Below are positions 44,905 through 53,857 of a DNA stretch of 64,000 nucleotides, piece by piece. The stretch is from the NCBI RefSeq assembly GCF_002514735.1, contig NZ_NBWU01000001.1:1054001-1118000 (forward strand), in the 5' to 3' direction. Position 1 is the first letter of the stretch. Every line of letters starts with the position of its first letter. The position numbers and the translations under genes were made by a program. Under the pieces are notes generated by a model. It saw only the letters and a list, made by a program, of their open reading frames with translations. It ran no database searches and was not told the DNA's origin. The stretch comes from Sediminicola luteus. GTDB taxonomy: Bacteria > Bacteroidota > Bacteroidia > Flavobacteriales > Flavobacteriaceae.

Positions 44905-45303
44905 ATGATGCATTTTACCCATTTCATTACGGAAATCTTTCTGCTTTTGTTCTTGTTGATAACCTATCTGCAAAGCGGCATGGATAAAATTCTGGATTGG
45001 AAAGGGAATGTGGGTTGGCTAAAGGAGCACTTCGCCAAAACACCCTTTAAAAATAGTGTCCCCCTACTCTTATCCATTATTTTGATCACTGAAATGATAG
45101 CCGGAGCCCTATGTGCCATCGGCATTTTCCAAATGGGCTTTTCGGGCAGTACGACCATTGCTTTTTATGCGGCCGTTTTAAGTTGTATCATTCTCTTAAT
45201 GTTGCTTTTCGGACAACGTATGGCCAAAGATTATGAAGGCGCCAAAACCATTGCGGTTTATTTTATTCCATCGGTTTTTTTGTTGTATTTATTGAATACA
45301 TAA
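44905..45303 (+). CDS. DoxX-like membrane protein
   Basis: The 132-residue protein has four hydrophobic helices (~6-24, 50-75, 84-104, 112-130) with the DoxX-type IFLLLFLLITYLQSGMDKILDW at the start and ALCAIGIF in helix 2. DoxX relatives are quinone-linked or redox-associated inner-membrane proteins, mostly uncharacterised. The start could be the second ATG (44908). It is 11 bp after holB on the same strand and probably co-transcribed with it, although a functional link is not obvious. Confidence 0.75.
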   Translation: MMHFTHFITEIFLLLFLLITYLQSGMDKILDWKGNVGWLKEHFAKTPFKNSVPLLLSIILITEMIAGALCAIGIFQMGFSGSTTIAFYAAVLSCIILLMLLFGQRMAKDYEGAKTIAVYFIPSVFLLYLLNT

Positions 45304-45526
45304 ATATTAGCAATCCAGCATATCGAACAGGACTAGGCACAAATTAAGTACGATTTGGGCGTGGAATATCATTAAACAAATCGTAACCCATTCGGTTGCC
45401 AATTCAAAAGGGTACCTTTAGAATTATCTGATTCCAGGTGTCGTCTTGAAAGATTATACACATTTCAAATGGTTTAACAGCGACCTTCAAAATTTGGCTC
45501 CATAATTCGGTTCACCTGCAGAACAA
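45304..45526. other. Intergenic stretch without a recognised feature
   Basis: About 220 bp between the DoxX-like gene and the hairpin at 45527. I see no gene, repeat or promoter of the consensus form. Confidence 0.5.
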
Positions 45527-45554
45527 GATGAGACCGGGTGCATCCGGTCTCATC
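45527..45554 (-). terminator. Strong hairpin ending the BlaI/BlaR1 unit
   Basis: An 11-bp perfect stem GATGAGACCGG/CCGGTCTCATC with a 6-nt loop lies 36 bp after the last gene of the unit. The following run on the minus strand (TTGTTC) is only partly T-rich. Confidence 0.65.
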
Positions 45555-45589
45555 AGAACTAAAAATAGATAAGGATTATATGTTTTCTC

Positions 45590-46030
45590 TTATCCCCCAT
45601 TTCCTGCACTGCCAAATTCCGGATGCATATTATATTTTACAAACTGAACATTTGTGGGTAATTGTAAACTAATATTACGTGTTGTACTAGGCGCCATATC
45701 TACGGACGGTGAGGGTCCGTATTCCGTACTCTTGTTGTTGGCATCGAAAACATGGACTTCGAAACGAGTTGCCGGCATGGTCGTTGTATTGGTATTGGTC
45801 AGTGTTCCGGTAAATGAACTACTTGCTGCATCCCAACGAATTTGTAATCGTAATCCGTTAAGGGTTTCATCAGCATCTTGATCAATATTCCAAAGCACAC
45901 CGGTTTCGCTTCCTTCTTCCCCTCCGTTTCCTTCCATTCCTTCAGGGCCCTCACCGGAATCCTTACTGCATCCGATCAGACCCAAGGTCATAAAAAGTAA
46001 AAGCATAGGTTTTGACATAAAATTTCTCAT
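45590..46030 (-). CDS. Small secreted lipoprotein, paralogue of the following protein
   Basis: The 146-residue protein has the lipobox LGLIGC (Cys21) and a glycine/glutamate-rich linker (GEGPEGMEGNGGEEGSE). Its folded part reads LRLQIRWDAASSSFTGTLTNTNTTTMPATRFEVHVFD, then EYGPSPSVDMAPSTTRNISLQLP. The pattern F-x-G-x-L-x-N ... R-x-E-V-H-V ... GP-S/T-P ... L/M-x-P recurs in the His-rich protein at 46192-46680, so the two are paralogues. The fold looks like a small beta-sandwich. Start ATG 46030 or 46018. It is the last gene of the BlaI/BlaR1 unit. Function is unknown. Confidence 0.65.
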   Translation of the reverse strand: MRNFMSKPMLLLFMTLGLIGCSKDSGEGPEGMEGNGGEEGSETGVLWNIDQDADETLNGLRLQIRWDAASSSFTGTLTNTNTTTMPATRFEVHVFDANNKSTEYGPSPSVDMAPSTTRNISLQLPTNVQFVKYNMHPEFGSAGNGG

Positions 46031-46191
46031 AACAATAGATTAAAAATTAACAATACGTTCTAGCCGGTCGGCATCAAGTTTTGGGTGGTGTCATTAATTG
46101 TTAAATCGATACTTGCTTTTGATACAAGGCCCCATAGGGAACATACATCGAAAACCGAGGAAGAGCGACTCGGTTGGATTATCAATGCGGT

Positions 46192-46680
46192 TTACCCATG
46201 TGTATGTGCATGCTCATTGGACCCTTGCTCGGCATGGGCGCTCCAAAGTTTAAATGGTTTTCGGCTTGCCTTAAGGTTAACAGGTAGTTTTTGTTTGGGC
46301 GATAGATTATGGCTTGGTGTGGGCCCTAACTCGATACCATTATCCAAATGAACCTCTACCCTAGCCTTTTTGATGGCCTTTGTACCCATATTTTCCAGAT
46401 ACCCCTCAAAGGCATTGGTGGTGACATTGTATGCCAAATACAGTCTTAAACCTTTTTTGGTTACATCGTAGACTGCTGTTTTGGACAGTTCGGCTTTTTC
46501 CTCTTCGCCTTCACGGGCTTCGCCCTTATCACGACGATGTTCGTTGTTCCCTGATGCCCCATGTTCGTGTGAACCACTATGTTCTTGGGCCTGTATTGGG
46601 CCGAAGCTTAAAACAATGCCCATTAAAAAAGGCAAAAACAGTCCCTTTCCAAGAAGGGATTTCCTTGGTAAAAATCTCAT
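46192..46680 (-). CDS. His-rich secreted protein, paralogue of the lipoprotein downstream
   Basis: The 162-residue protein has a signal peptide (LLGKGLFLPFLMGIVLSFGPIQAQ). A charged His-rich segment (EHSGSHEHGASGNNEH and the following basic/acidic stretch, ~34-65) precedes a beta-rich domain (LRLYLAYNVTTNAFEGYLENMG, KARVEVHLDN, ELGPTPSHNLSP). It ends with a second His cluster (NEHAHTHG). The His clusters suggest binding of Cu, Zn or Ni. It is encoded 34 bp downstream of the M56 protease, whose own C-terminus is His-rich. Regulation by BlaI is therefore plausible. Confidence 0.65.
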   Translation of the reverse strand: MRFLPRKSLLGKGLFLPFLMGIVLSFGPIQAQEHSGSHEHGASGNNEHRRDKGEAREGEEEKAELSKTAVYDVTKKGLRLYLAYNVTTNAFEGYLENMGTKAIKKARVEVHLDNGIELGPTPSHNLSPKQKLPVNLKASRKPFKLWSAHAEQGSNEHAHTHG

Positions 46681-46714
46681 AATAAATGAATTAAATTAAA
46701 CTATAGGTGATTTA

Positions 46715-47593
46715 TTATTTTGAATGCAAATGGTGTTCACGACCATGCTCCCCATTGCTATGTTCTGATGAAGAATTGGGGTTAGAAAACAAGAATAAGA
46801 GTAATACAAAAAGTGGAACCAAAGTTAATTTTACCAAATTCTGCAGTGGTTTTCGGGGTTGTTTTCCCATCATAATAAAACGGGTACGTGTTCGGGAGAA
46901 AGTACTTGAACTTACCAAGGCCAACCTTGGTTTCGGGTCTACTAGATGAAGGAGTAGCCTTTGATACTGATCGATTTTTCCATGGTTTTCAATAACTACG
47001 GCATCCGCCAGATACTCATGGTTCAAACGTAATTGGTTATACCAGGCGAACACGACCGGGTTAAACCAAAATAATATCTTGACCCATTGGGCAAAGATGA
47101 CATCCAAACTGTGGTATTGGTTCACGTGCGCCTTTTCGTGGGTAAATAGAATAGGATCAATATTATTGTTTTTATAGTCGGGAGCATATACAAAAATCCA
47201 ACGGAAAAAGGTATGCGGTACCACGGGTTCGTTCAATAATACGATTGTGGTTTTAGCACTTTTTATTTTTTCATTTTGTCTGAGTTGCCTGATCAATATA
47301 AATAACTGATGTACAAATCGGCCGATAAACAAGGAGGTTACTATTATATAAATAATGAGAAGTATTGTACGGATACCTATTGGTTCTAAACCTATTAGAT
47401 TATGTAATTCCAAGTCAATTTTTACTTGATCGAATCCAACGAGTGGGATAAAGGGAATAGACAGGGATAAAATGGGAATGCACAACAAAAAATAGCGATT
47501 GAAAGCTGGCATTTTCAAACGGGACAGCACGAGTAAATATAGCCCGAACAACAGCGCAAAAAGAAGTACTGATTTAAAGACAATTACCATCAT
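46715..47593 (-). CDS. BlaR1/MecR1-like M56 membrane metallopeptidase
   Basis: The 292-residue protein has about four N-terminal membrane helices and a zinc-protease site FTHEKAHVNQYHSLDVIFAQWV (HExxH form HEKAH), followed by NPVVFAWYNQLRLNHEYLADA, with the conserved E. A fifth hydrophobic segment (~250-272) precedes a short His-rich tail (SNGEHGREHHLHSK). In this family a signal activates the protease, which cleaves the BlaI-type repressor. Here there is no penicillin-binding sensor domain, so the signal is unknown. It overlaps blaI-like by 4 bp (ATGA). Confidence 0.88.
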   Translation of the reverse strand: MMVIVFKSVLLFALLFGLYLLVLSRLKMPAFNRYFLLCIPILSLSIPFIPLVGFDQVKIDLELHNLIGLEPIGIRTILLIIYIIVTSLFIGRFVHQLFILIRQLRQNEKIKSAKTTIVLLNEPVVPHTFFRWIFVYAPDYKNNNIDPILFTHEKAHVNQYHSLDVIFAQWVKILFWFNPVVFAWYNQLRLNHEYLADAVVIENHGKIDQYQRLLLHLVDPKPRLALVSSSTFSRTRTRFIMMGKQPRKPLQNLVKLTLVPLFVLLLFLFSNPNSSSEHSNGEHGREHHLHSK

Positions 47594-47964
47594 GATTCCT
47601 TCCTTTTCAGTTGGATGTCAATGATTTCTTTGAGCTGTTCCAACTCGTCTGTAGAAAGTTGATCTTGTGCCGTACAGTAGGAGGCCAATTGGGCCATGGA
47701 GCCATTAAAAAACCTACTTACCAAATTACTTACCGAACTTTTGGAGTAATCAGATTTACTTACCAATGGGTAATACGAACGAGCACTACCTTGGGTCGTA
47801 TAGGCAACGGCATTCTTATCTATTAGGCGTTTTAAAAGTGTAGCCAATGTGGTCTTGGCAGGCTTGGGCTCAGGAAAATCGGCCATTAAGTCTTTTAATA
47901 AGGCCTTTTTACGATGCCATAAAAGTTGCATTAGTTTTTCTTCTGAGGGCGTCAAGGGTATCAT
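47590..47964 (-). CDS. BlaI/MecI-type transcriptional repressor
   Basis: The 124-residue winged-helix protein starts MIPLTPSEEKLMQLLWHRKKALLKDLM (ATG 47964; an earlier TTG is less likely) and has the wing PAKTTLATLLKRLIDKNAVAYTTQGSARSYYPLVS. The C-terminal half (~75-124) is the dimerisation region cleaved in family members. It overlaps the M56 protease gene by 4 bp and has two palindromic sites directly upstream (47976-48024), a canonical autoregulatory arrangement. It likely represses this unit until the M56 protease is activated. Confidence 0.92.
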   Translation of the reverse strand: MIPLTPSEEKLMQLLWHRKKALLKDLMADFPEPKPAKTTLATLLKRLIDKNAVAYTTQGSARSYYPLVSKSDYSKSSVSNLVSRFFNGSMAQLASYCTAQDQLSTDELEQLKEIIDIQLKRKES

Positions 47965-47975
47965 ACCAATCAATT

Positions 47976-48024
47976 TTGTTCTACAAATCTAGAACAAAAA
48001 ATTTGTTCTACAAGAATAGAACAC
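47976..48024. promoter_or_regulatory. Two palindromic operator sites for the BlaI-type repressor
   Basis: Two inverted repeats lie 11 bp before the repressor ATG. Site 1 (47976-47997) is TTGTTCTA-N6-TAGAACAA; site 2 (48003-48024) is TTGTTCTA-N6-TAGAACAC. Centres are 27 bp apart. Both contain CTACAA, similar to the TACA half-site of known BlaI/CopY operators. Confidence 0.8.
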
Positions 48025-48157
48025 GTTTTAACATGATTTTGACGTTGTTCGGAAATGGGGCTTTCGTAGGTTTAAGTGTTTTAAAATCGACAGCATTAAC
48101 TATAACCTAGTTGTCTACATACTGCCCGTATCTATGTTATCTAATATAACTGGCCAA

Positions 48158-48466
48158 TTAATGATTTGTATGTTTTAAATCCTGTAAAATCAATTCAACG
48201 TTATCGGGTTCATCAAAATCGACTTCCAAACCGTTCCAGGCCAACATATGCCAATAGAGCATGACGATAGTGGTGCTAAGGAAACCCAATATTCCCACTA
48301 GAACAGGCACGCCCAATACGACCACAAGGACCGTAGTAGAAGCCAAGGCGATTATCTTTAATAAAATGACCGTACAATCGTTCAGAGGTTTAGAGGTTTT
48401 ACCCAAAAAATCGATTTCGGAAGAAGTAGGGTTGGTCGAGGTTGGTAATTGCAGCGAATTTTCCAT
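48158..48466 (-). CDS. Hypothetical membrane protein with two helices
   Basis: The 102-residue protein has a polar N-terminal part (~1-28), two closely spaced hydrophobic helices (~33-53, LLKIIALASTTVLVVVLGV; 55-76, LVGILGFLSTTIVMLYWHM) and an acidic C-terminus (VDFDEPDNVELILQDLKH). I do not recognise a family. The gene stands alone between the divergent BlaI operator and the GH97 gene. The helix pair resembles small inner-membrane proteins of unknown role. Confidence 0.6.
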   Translation of the reverse strand: MENSLQLPTSTNPTSSEIDFLGKTSKPLNDCTVILLKIIALASTTVLVVVLGVPVLVGILGFLSTTIVMLYWHMLAWNGLEVDFDEPDNVELILQDLKHTNH

Positions 48467-48693
48467 GTCGTTTGTTTAGTTGAAAGCGCAAAGTTCTGTT
48501 TTTTAAAACTCGACACAACAGCCAAAACACTACATACCAGTTTCTTAGGATTTACTTAATCTAAAATTTACAATTAGCGCTATCTAACTATTGTTGTTAC
48601 CACAGAAAACACATGACATAGGTTTAGCTGCCCTAGCCTATACCTCTAATTAGTGATCTTTAGGCATGGCGTTCCCTACCGGTAGGCTGTGCT

Positions 48694-50571
48694 TCAATTT
48701 TTTATCAATCGAATCGCATTGCCGCCATCAGTTGCCAAATAAATCGAAAGGGTATCGTCTTTTTTAACCGGGACTTTCCGGATACGGTAGGCTTCAGGGT
48801 CGGTGTCAGTGGCTTGGGTATCTTCATACAACCAAGCCTCGTACGTAGCTCCGGGTTCCAAGAAATCGAGATTTAGTTCCCATTGGCGTGCTTTACCCGC
48901 CGATACGGTTCCAACATACCAATCGGTACCATGCCTCCTAGCGGTGGTAATCTGTTTTCCGATTTCGGCCTCCAGAATGTGGCTTTCGTCCCATTGGCCT
49001 ACCGGCATTGACTTTATAAATTTGAACAGATCGGCTTTGGCGGCATAGGCCTCTGGGGCATCGGGTATACAGACCAAACCACTGTGAATGATTAGTGTTC
49101 GCGCAGTTTCAGATACTACGGTGGAACGGTAACTGTTCTTTTTCTTAGGTCCTTTTTTACGGATACCGGCATTGATGCCACCCAAGTCAAAATTCCCATT
49201 GTTCATATCCAAAGGACCGGTAATGGCATTGATCAATGCCATTTTTATAAAGCTCTCTGGCGTAAAGGCCCTACGACTGTCTTGTTGGGCATGGCAATAT
49301 TCGCGGGTAATGGCATTGGGCAAAGTACGTTCTACCCCGGTAATGGGTAACGGACCATCGTGAAAATCGATAAGAAGGCCTTCTTCGGCCGTTTTACGAA
49401 TGGCCGATTTGGTAAAGGCTACATCGGTGCTCATAAAACCATATTTAATGCCTTTGACCCCTAAGCTATCGGCATAATAGGTGAAAAGTTTATCGTCTCC
49501 GTAATCGCCCTTGTGACGGTCGTAATACAGTATGATCTCTACCCCTTTTTCTTGGGCATAGGCCAAGGTTTTGGCAAGATCCAGGTTCGGATTTACCTCA
49601 AAACGGCCGGGGTGGGTTTTGGTAAACCAGTTCGCATCGATCATAAAATAAGGCAGTTCGTGCTGTGCCGCAAAATCGATAAATCGCTCGTAACTGCTAT
49701 TATCAATGCCATATTCATGCCCGTCTTCAGTCGTATACCCATGTACCCGCCAATCCCAAAGGGTTAGGCCTGGCTTAACCCATGCAAAGTCTTCATTTTC
49801 GGGCGGACTCGCCACGTTCAAGGCCACTGTATTGGTAGGTAAATCGGCCAGGTCATCACCAACCAAGATCAACCGCCATGGGGTTACCAAAGTATCGTTT
49901 TGGGGTACTATCCGATTTTCCCCGACAAAAGTTGCCCCATTTGTAGGGCGGATCGCCAAAGCTTGGGTAGCGGTAGCGGAATACAAATCCGATTCTAAAA
50001 ATGCCAGGGCTCCCTTTTTAGGATTCGTGGCTACCAAAGGTACTTTTATACCCTTCGACTTGGCACGGGCCTCTTGTTGCATTTCGGCTAGCGACAAAGG
50101 CCCTAAGGGTTCACGCTCGCCATTCGGGGCATAAAGCTCCCAGGCCTGATCTATAGCATAAGTGGTTTTGAACAAAAGCGTGTCGCCTGCACTACCCTCG
50201 TAACGCATGGCCACACCTTGGTCGTATGCCCGGATCCATAAATAGCCATTAAAACGAGACGAACGAATGGGCCAACCGATTTCATTATAATAATCCCGAA
50301 TTCGCGAAGCTTGGCCCCATACGGGTTCCCAAACCGTGTCTTTTGACCTTGTAATGGGTTTACCTACTACTTCCATAGTACCTTGACCCAAATCGATATA
50401 AGCCGTATCTAATAGCAATTGACCGTCCTTTAGAATTCGGTATTGAAAACGGTCGGCCTGCGGCTGGATTTCGATTTGTAATCGGCCATCCGGGGCTTTA
50501 AGATCTACCACAGAATCTGAACAAGAAAAACTGATGCAAGCAAGAAATACTAAGGCAATGGTGTTACGCAT
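48694..50571 (-). CDS. Glycoside hydrolase family 97 lipoprotein
   Basis: The 625-residue protein has a lipobox (LACISFSC, Cys17) and the three GH97 parts: an N-terminal beta-sandwich (LKAPDGRLQIEIQPQADRF), a (beta/alpha)8 barrel (YFMIDANWFTKTHPGRFEVNPNLDL, IDFHDGPLPITGVERTLPN, INAITGPLDMNNGNF) and a C-terminal beta domain. GH97 enzymes hydrolyse alpha-glucosides or alpha-galactosides at the cell surface or in the periplasm. The IDFHDG Asp matches the nucleophile position of retaining members, so alpha-galactosidase-type activity is a guess. No SusC/SusD pair is adjacent. Confidence 0.93.
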   Translation of the reverse strand: MRNTIALVFLACISFSCSDSVVDLKAPDGRLQIEIQPQADRFQYRILKDGQLLLDTAYIDLGQGTMEVVGKPITRSKDTVWEPVWGQASRIRDYYNEIGWPIRSSRFNGYLWIRAYDQGVAMRYEGSAGDTLLFKTTYAIDQAWELYAPNGEREPLGPLSLAEMQQEARAKSKGIKVPLVATNPKKGALAFLESDLYSATATQALAIRPTNGATFVGENRIVPQNDTLVTPWRLILVGDDLADLPTNTVALNVASPPENEDFAWVKPGLTLWDWRVHGYTTEDGHEYGIDNSSYERFIDFAAQHELPYFMIDANWFTKTHPGRFEVNPNLDLAKTLAYAQEKGVEIILYYDRHKGDYGDDKLFTYYADSLGVKGIKYGFMSTDVAFTKSAIRKTAEEGLLIDFHDGPLPITGVERTLPNAITREYCHAQQDSRRAFTPESFIKMALINAITGPLDMNNGNFDLGGINAGIRKKGPKKKNSYRSTVVSETARTLIIHSGLVCIPDAPEAYAAKADLFKFIKSMPVGQWDESHILEAEIGKQITTARRHGTDWYVGTVSAGKARQWELNLDFLEPGATYEAWLYEDTQATDTDPEAYRIRKVPVKKDDTLSIYLATDGGNAIRLIKN

Positions 50572-50715
50572 GGGTTATTATTTAAGCAAGGCAAGTTAAT
50601 TTAAAGGTAGCTAAAGCCCATGTGTGGTAGGTAAGCAAATTACTGACATTAGCGCATCATTCTGTTAAGAAAGCAACAGCCCTAGTTGGGCAATGAAAAG
50701 GCTCAAAAATGAGAA

Positions 50716-50738
50716 AAGGCCACCGAATGGGTGGCCTT
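50716..50738 (-). terminator. Terminator after the OmpH-like gene
   Basis: The 9-bp stem AAGGCCACC/GGTGGCCTT with a 5-nt loop is followed on the minus strand by TTCTCATTTTT. Confidence 0.8.
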
Positions 50739-50763
50739 TGGCATAGTTGTCATTTAGGGACTA

Positions 50764-51270
50764 CTATTGCTTGTACTTGTCGTTCAAAACTTTAACAAGG
50801 GCATCGGTTAGGTTTTTGGTTTCGTCACCGTATAAAACGGATCCGCCTTCGCCACCACCTAAAATATACGTATAGCCGTTGGCCTTACCATATTCCGAAA
50901 TCTCTCCTTTTACTTTTTTGATCAAGCTATCCATGGCCGCCTGACCTTCCATTTGGGCAGCTTGTTCCTCTTGTTGTAATTGCTGGCCAACAGTCTGACC
51001 ACGTTGCTGTAACAACTGGTATTCTTCTTGGGCCTTTTTCTGCGACATATTCTGCACCTTGGTCTGCAACATCTGCAATTCTAATTGAAAAGCCTGTGAG
51101 AGACTGTCGCCCTTCTTTCTGATCTTATCCAATTTGGCTTGGTACTTCGCCTCTACATCGATTTTTTCCTGATAGGCCTCCATCATCTTTACATTGTCTA
51201 CATAACCTATTTTATCTTGGTTGCAGGCAACGATGGCCAATAGGGCTAAGATTCCGAATACTTTTTTCAT
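50764..51270 (-). CDS. OmpH/Skp-like lipoprotein
   Basis: The 168-residue protein has a lipobox (LLAIVAC, Cys16) and the Skp/OmpH start IGYVDNVKMMEAYQEK, then a long coiled coil (~40-115, KRKKGDSLSQAF to QEEQAAQMEGQAAM). It ends with the conserved KVKGEISEYGKANGYTYILGGGEGGSVLYGDETKNLTDA. Skp-type chaperones escort outer-membrane proteins in the periplasm; a lipid anchor would tie this one to a membrane. It is monocistronic with its own terminator. Confidence 0.88.
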   Translation of the reverse strand: MKKVFGILALLAIVACNQDKIGYVDNVKMMEAYQEKIDVEAKYQAKLDKIRKKGDSLSQAFQLELQMLQTKVQNMSQKKAQEEYQLLQQRGQTVGQQLQQEEQAAQMEGQAAMDSLIKKVKGEISEYGKANGYTYILGGGEGGSVLYGDETKNLTDALVKVLNDKYKQ

Positions 51271-51661
51271 CTGAAGTTTTTTAAATCACACTACCTTATA
51301 AGCAAGTGGATACATTATTAGTTTGTGTACTGATCGTGGCAAAAATAGAAAAGTTTTTATTGGAAGGATATTTTGGCACTTATACTTGATAAGGACACCG
51401 GCCTTGCCAATGCCGAACCATCCCTATTCCCAAAAATTTGAGCCTGGACAAATAATTAGCCCCTTAAGGCCATTATGAATCAGAAACCACAAGAAAGTAA
51501 ATGATTTTTCAATCATAGAAAAAACCAATTGGTTTTACGAATTAACATAAGTAAAACACATTGAAAACGGCATGTTTTAAGCGCATTTAACGGCGTTTCA
51601 TAAAAACAGAAGGCAATATACCACCTAAATCAAAACACGCTTAGAGCGGCAAGCTAAACGA
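51271..51661. other. Gene-free region upstream of the OmpH-like gene
   Basis: About 390 bp without a credible gene. One TATTTTTG -7-like element (minus strand, near 51334-51342) could drive the OmpH-like gene, but no TTG at consensus distance accompanies it. Nothing else is seen. Confidence 0.4.
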
Positions 51662-52492
51662 TTATTTTGCTTTTTGGAGGATGTAGATCAAAGAAGAATA
51701 CTCACCGGATCGTTTGGCTTTGGCATTGGAGGTCCAACCCGAACGAAAAGCGGCCCACCAACGCTGTTTGCCGGTTTTATATTTTTCGGATAAAAGCGAC
51801 ACATAATAGGCATCGAAAGGCATAGGTTTGGTTTCCAAAAGCCGGAAACCTTGGGATTCAAAAATCCGTTTTATGGCTGCTTGGGAAAAATGCCACAGGT
51901 GTCGAGGTACATCATAGGCCGCCCAATACGCTCCATATTTCTCCGCATCGTAGGCTTTATAGTTGGGGACGGCCACCACTAATACCCCATCAGTTTCGAG
52001 TAGGTCATGTATACGGACAATATCCTTATACAAATCGGGCAGATGTTCTAAGACATGCCATAAAGTAATCGCATGGAATTTTTCGGTGGAAACCGTTGCT
52101 AGATCTTCGTGTAAGGCGATACCTTTCTTTTGAGCCAAAGCACGGGCCGAGTCATTGGGCTCTACCCCACTTACCTGCCAAGATTGTTTTTTGCAATGCA
52201 GTAAAAAGTCGCCCGTTCCGGCACCAATATCGAGTAACTTTTTATCTCCGCTTAGTACACGGCTTAATAAACGTTCTTTGCGTTTTAGGTTATACGATTT
52301 CACCCATTGGTACACCCAATCGAACGCGGAACTTTTCGCATCGGTATGGGAAATATAATCGGTACTCTCGTAGTATTTGGCCAAATTATCAGGAACCGGA
52401 TGGGTAACCAACATATCGCCTTCGGCCGCCTGATGCAGTTCGAATACTTCTTGGGTAAGGGTATGGTCTTTACATTTTAAAAAGGGCGTCAT
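51662..52492 (-). CDS. Class I SAM-dependent methyltransferase
   Basis: The 276-residue protein (start MTPFLKCKDHT, ATG 52492) has a Methyltransf_11/23-like Rossmann domain with the SAM motif LLDIGAGTGDFLLHCKK, GVEPN and WHVLEHLPDLYKDI. It overlaps the lipoprotein gene upstream by 23 bp. The substrate is unknown. The N-terminal EVFELHQAAEGDMLVTHPVPDNLAKYYES segment is shared with sugar- and lipid-linked methyltransferases of Bacteroidota. Confidence 0.85.
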   Translation of the reverse strand: MTPFLKCKDHTLTQEVFELHQAAEGDMLVTHPVPDNLAKYYESTDYISHTDAKSSAFDWVYQWVKSYNLKRKERLLSRVLSGDKKLLDIGAGTGDFLLHCKKQSWQVSGVEPNDSARALAQKKGIALHEDLATVSTEKFHAITLWHVLEHLPDLYKDIVRIHDLLETDGVLVVAVPNYKAYDAEKYGAYWAAYDVPRHLWHFSQAAIKRIFESQGFRLLETKPMPFDAYYVSLLSEKYKTGKQRWWAAFRSGWTSNAKAKRSGEYSSLIYILQKAK

Positions 52493-53009
52493 GGTATTGC
52501 TGTGCACTGATGTATTCCTGTTTTAGGTCACGAAGATACGCCAATACAATTTCCCTATAAGGCGAGGTGGTCGATAAACAATCGCCATAACGGTCGTGAT
52601 CTACACCAATGGCAATATACCAATGTCCTTTTCGGCTCGAATATTGATCTTCAAAAATAGGTCCTATATCGGTACTCGACAGGGCAAGATCTACGAATAT
52701 GGTCCCTACGTTTACAAATTTCGTCGGGATTTCTACTTCGTAAAAAGTGAGGTAAAAGTGTTCATTATTCAGATCAAAACCAATATCGGTATCCAACATT
52801 TCCCCCTTTCCATCAAACTTACGGTCCACGAATTTGTAAAAGGCCTCCGCCTCTTTCGGGTCGCTAAAAATGAACAATTGGTCCTTCGGCAAATGATTTT
52901 TAAACTTTTTACCGGTAACCACCTTATGGTCATCTATAGTTGGAGCAATACGAAGCGGAATACAAGAACTACAGAAACATAGGAGCACAAAGTACAGCAG
53001 TGGTTTCAT
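52470..53009 (-). CDS. Hypothetical lipoprotein
   Basis: The 179-residue protein has a lipobox-like signal (FVLLCFCSSC, Cys16) and a compact alpha/beta body with no family I recognise. It ends KQEYISAQQYHDALFKM. The gene overlaps the methyltransferase gene by 23 bp and is probably co-transcribed with it. The pattern of alternating charged and aromatic residues (YLTFYEVEIPTKFVNVGTIFVDLAL) suggests a beta-sheet core. Confidence 0.6.
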   Translation of the reverse strand: MKPLLYFVLLCFCSSCIPLRIAPTIDDHKVVTGKKFKNHLPKDQLFIFSDPKEAEAFYKFVDRKFDGKGEMLDTDIGFDLNNEHFYLTFYEVEIPTKFVNVGTIFVDLALSSTDIGPIFEDQYSSRKGHWYIAIGVDHDRYGDCLSTTSPYREIVLAYLRDLKQEYISAQQYHDALFKM

Positions 53010-53140
53010 TTCAGGAATGGTTTAGAAACTAGAATCAAGAACCAAGCCACAATACTCTATTAAGATGGAAAGGCTACCAACAACCATGGTCAATACCTTC
53101 TCCTACTGGACAAGAAACGCACTATTCAAACATGAAGAAA

Positions 53141-53162
53141 TAATATACCAAAGATCCCATTT
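53141..53162 (+). repeat. 22-bp motif, copy 1
   Basis: This copy has AAAGATCCC where the other two have AATGATCCC, a single mismatch in 22 bp. Confidence 0.7.
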
Positions 53163-53443
53163 TTGAGTAATAGACATTCATTAAAGTCATCGACCTTAAT
53201 ATAAATTGTCTGTTAGAACATCTTGTCTTCCGAAAGGTAAGCGGTTAAAGCCCAATTAAGAATAGCGTCATTAAATGCCCTTAGACGGCGCTCAAGGTGA
53301 CAATGCTTTTATACCATTAACTTAATTCAGTAAACAATTAAATCAAATAAGGCTACAAACTAGATTGCACGGGTTACATTCAAACCATGTAGAGCCAAGA
53401 ATTATAAGTTTACACTTTGTTAGCACTTTTACTTTAGTAGGAT

Positions 53444-53465
53444 TAATATACCAATGATCCCATTT
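53444..53465 (+). repeat. 22-bp motif, copy 2
   Basis: Identical to copy 3 over all 22 bp and in the same orientation, starting 303 bp after the start of copy 1. Confidence 0.75.
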
Positions 53466-53835
53466 ACAGGTACAAAATATAGAAGAGAATCATTCGTATG
53501 CTTTAAGCTATGCCGATAGAGTTACCCCCTAATTAAACAATTCCGTTCTGACCTATAATACGGCCATACCAAAATGCAAAACATACAAGCTTATTACGGC
53601 TAAATAAGTGGTATTTAAGTTTGGGTAATCTATATAGAAGAATCCAGAACTGACAGCAACATGGTTATCCATAATCTACCTAGATATGGAAGCTCGTTGA
53701 AAAGAAATCAAATACAAGCTTGCACATTGGTAACTGGGTCCTGCTAAAAATAACATCTTAAGCTTTCAACCTAAATATTTACAATAAGAAAGTAACGGTT
53801 AACCGTATTATACGGGTAAGTAGACACACCCACAA

Positions 53836-53857
53836 TAATATACCAATGATCCCATTT
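53836..53857 (+). repeat. 22-bp motif, copy 3
   Basis: Identical to copy 2 over 22 bp, starting 392 bp after it. It lies about 100 bp before the mnmG terminator. Confidence 0.75.

Noticed and set aside
53141-53857. Possible CRISPR array from the three 22-bp repeats
   Set aside because: Repeat spacing is 303 and 392 bp, unlike the 30-80 bp of CRISPR arrays, and no cas gene is nearby.
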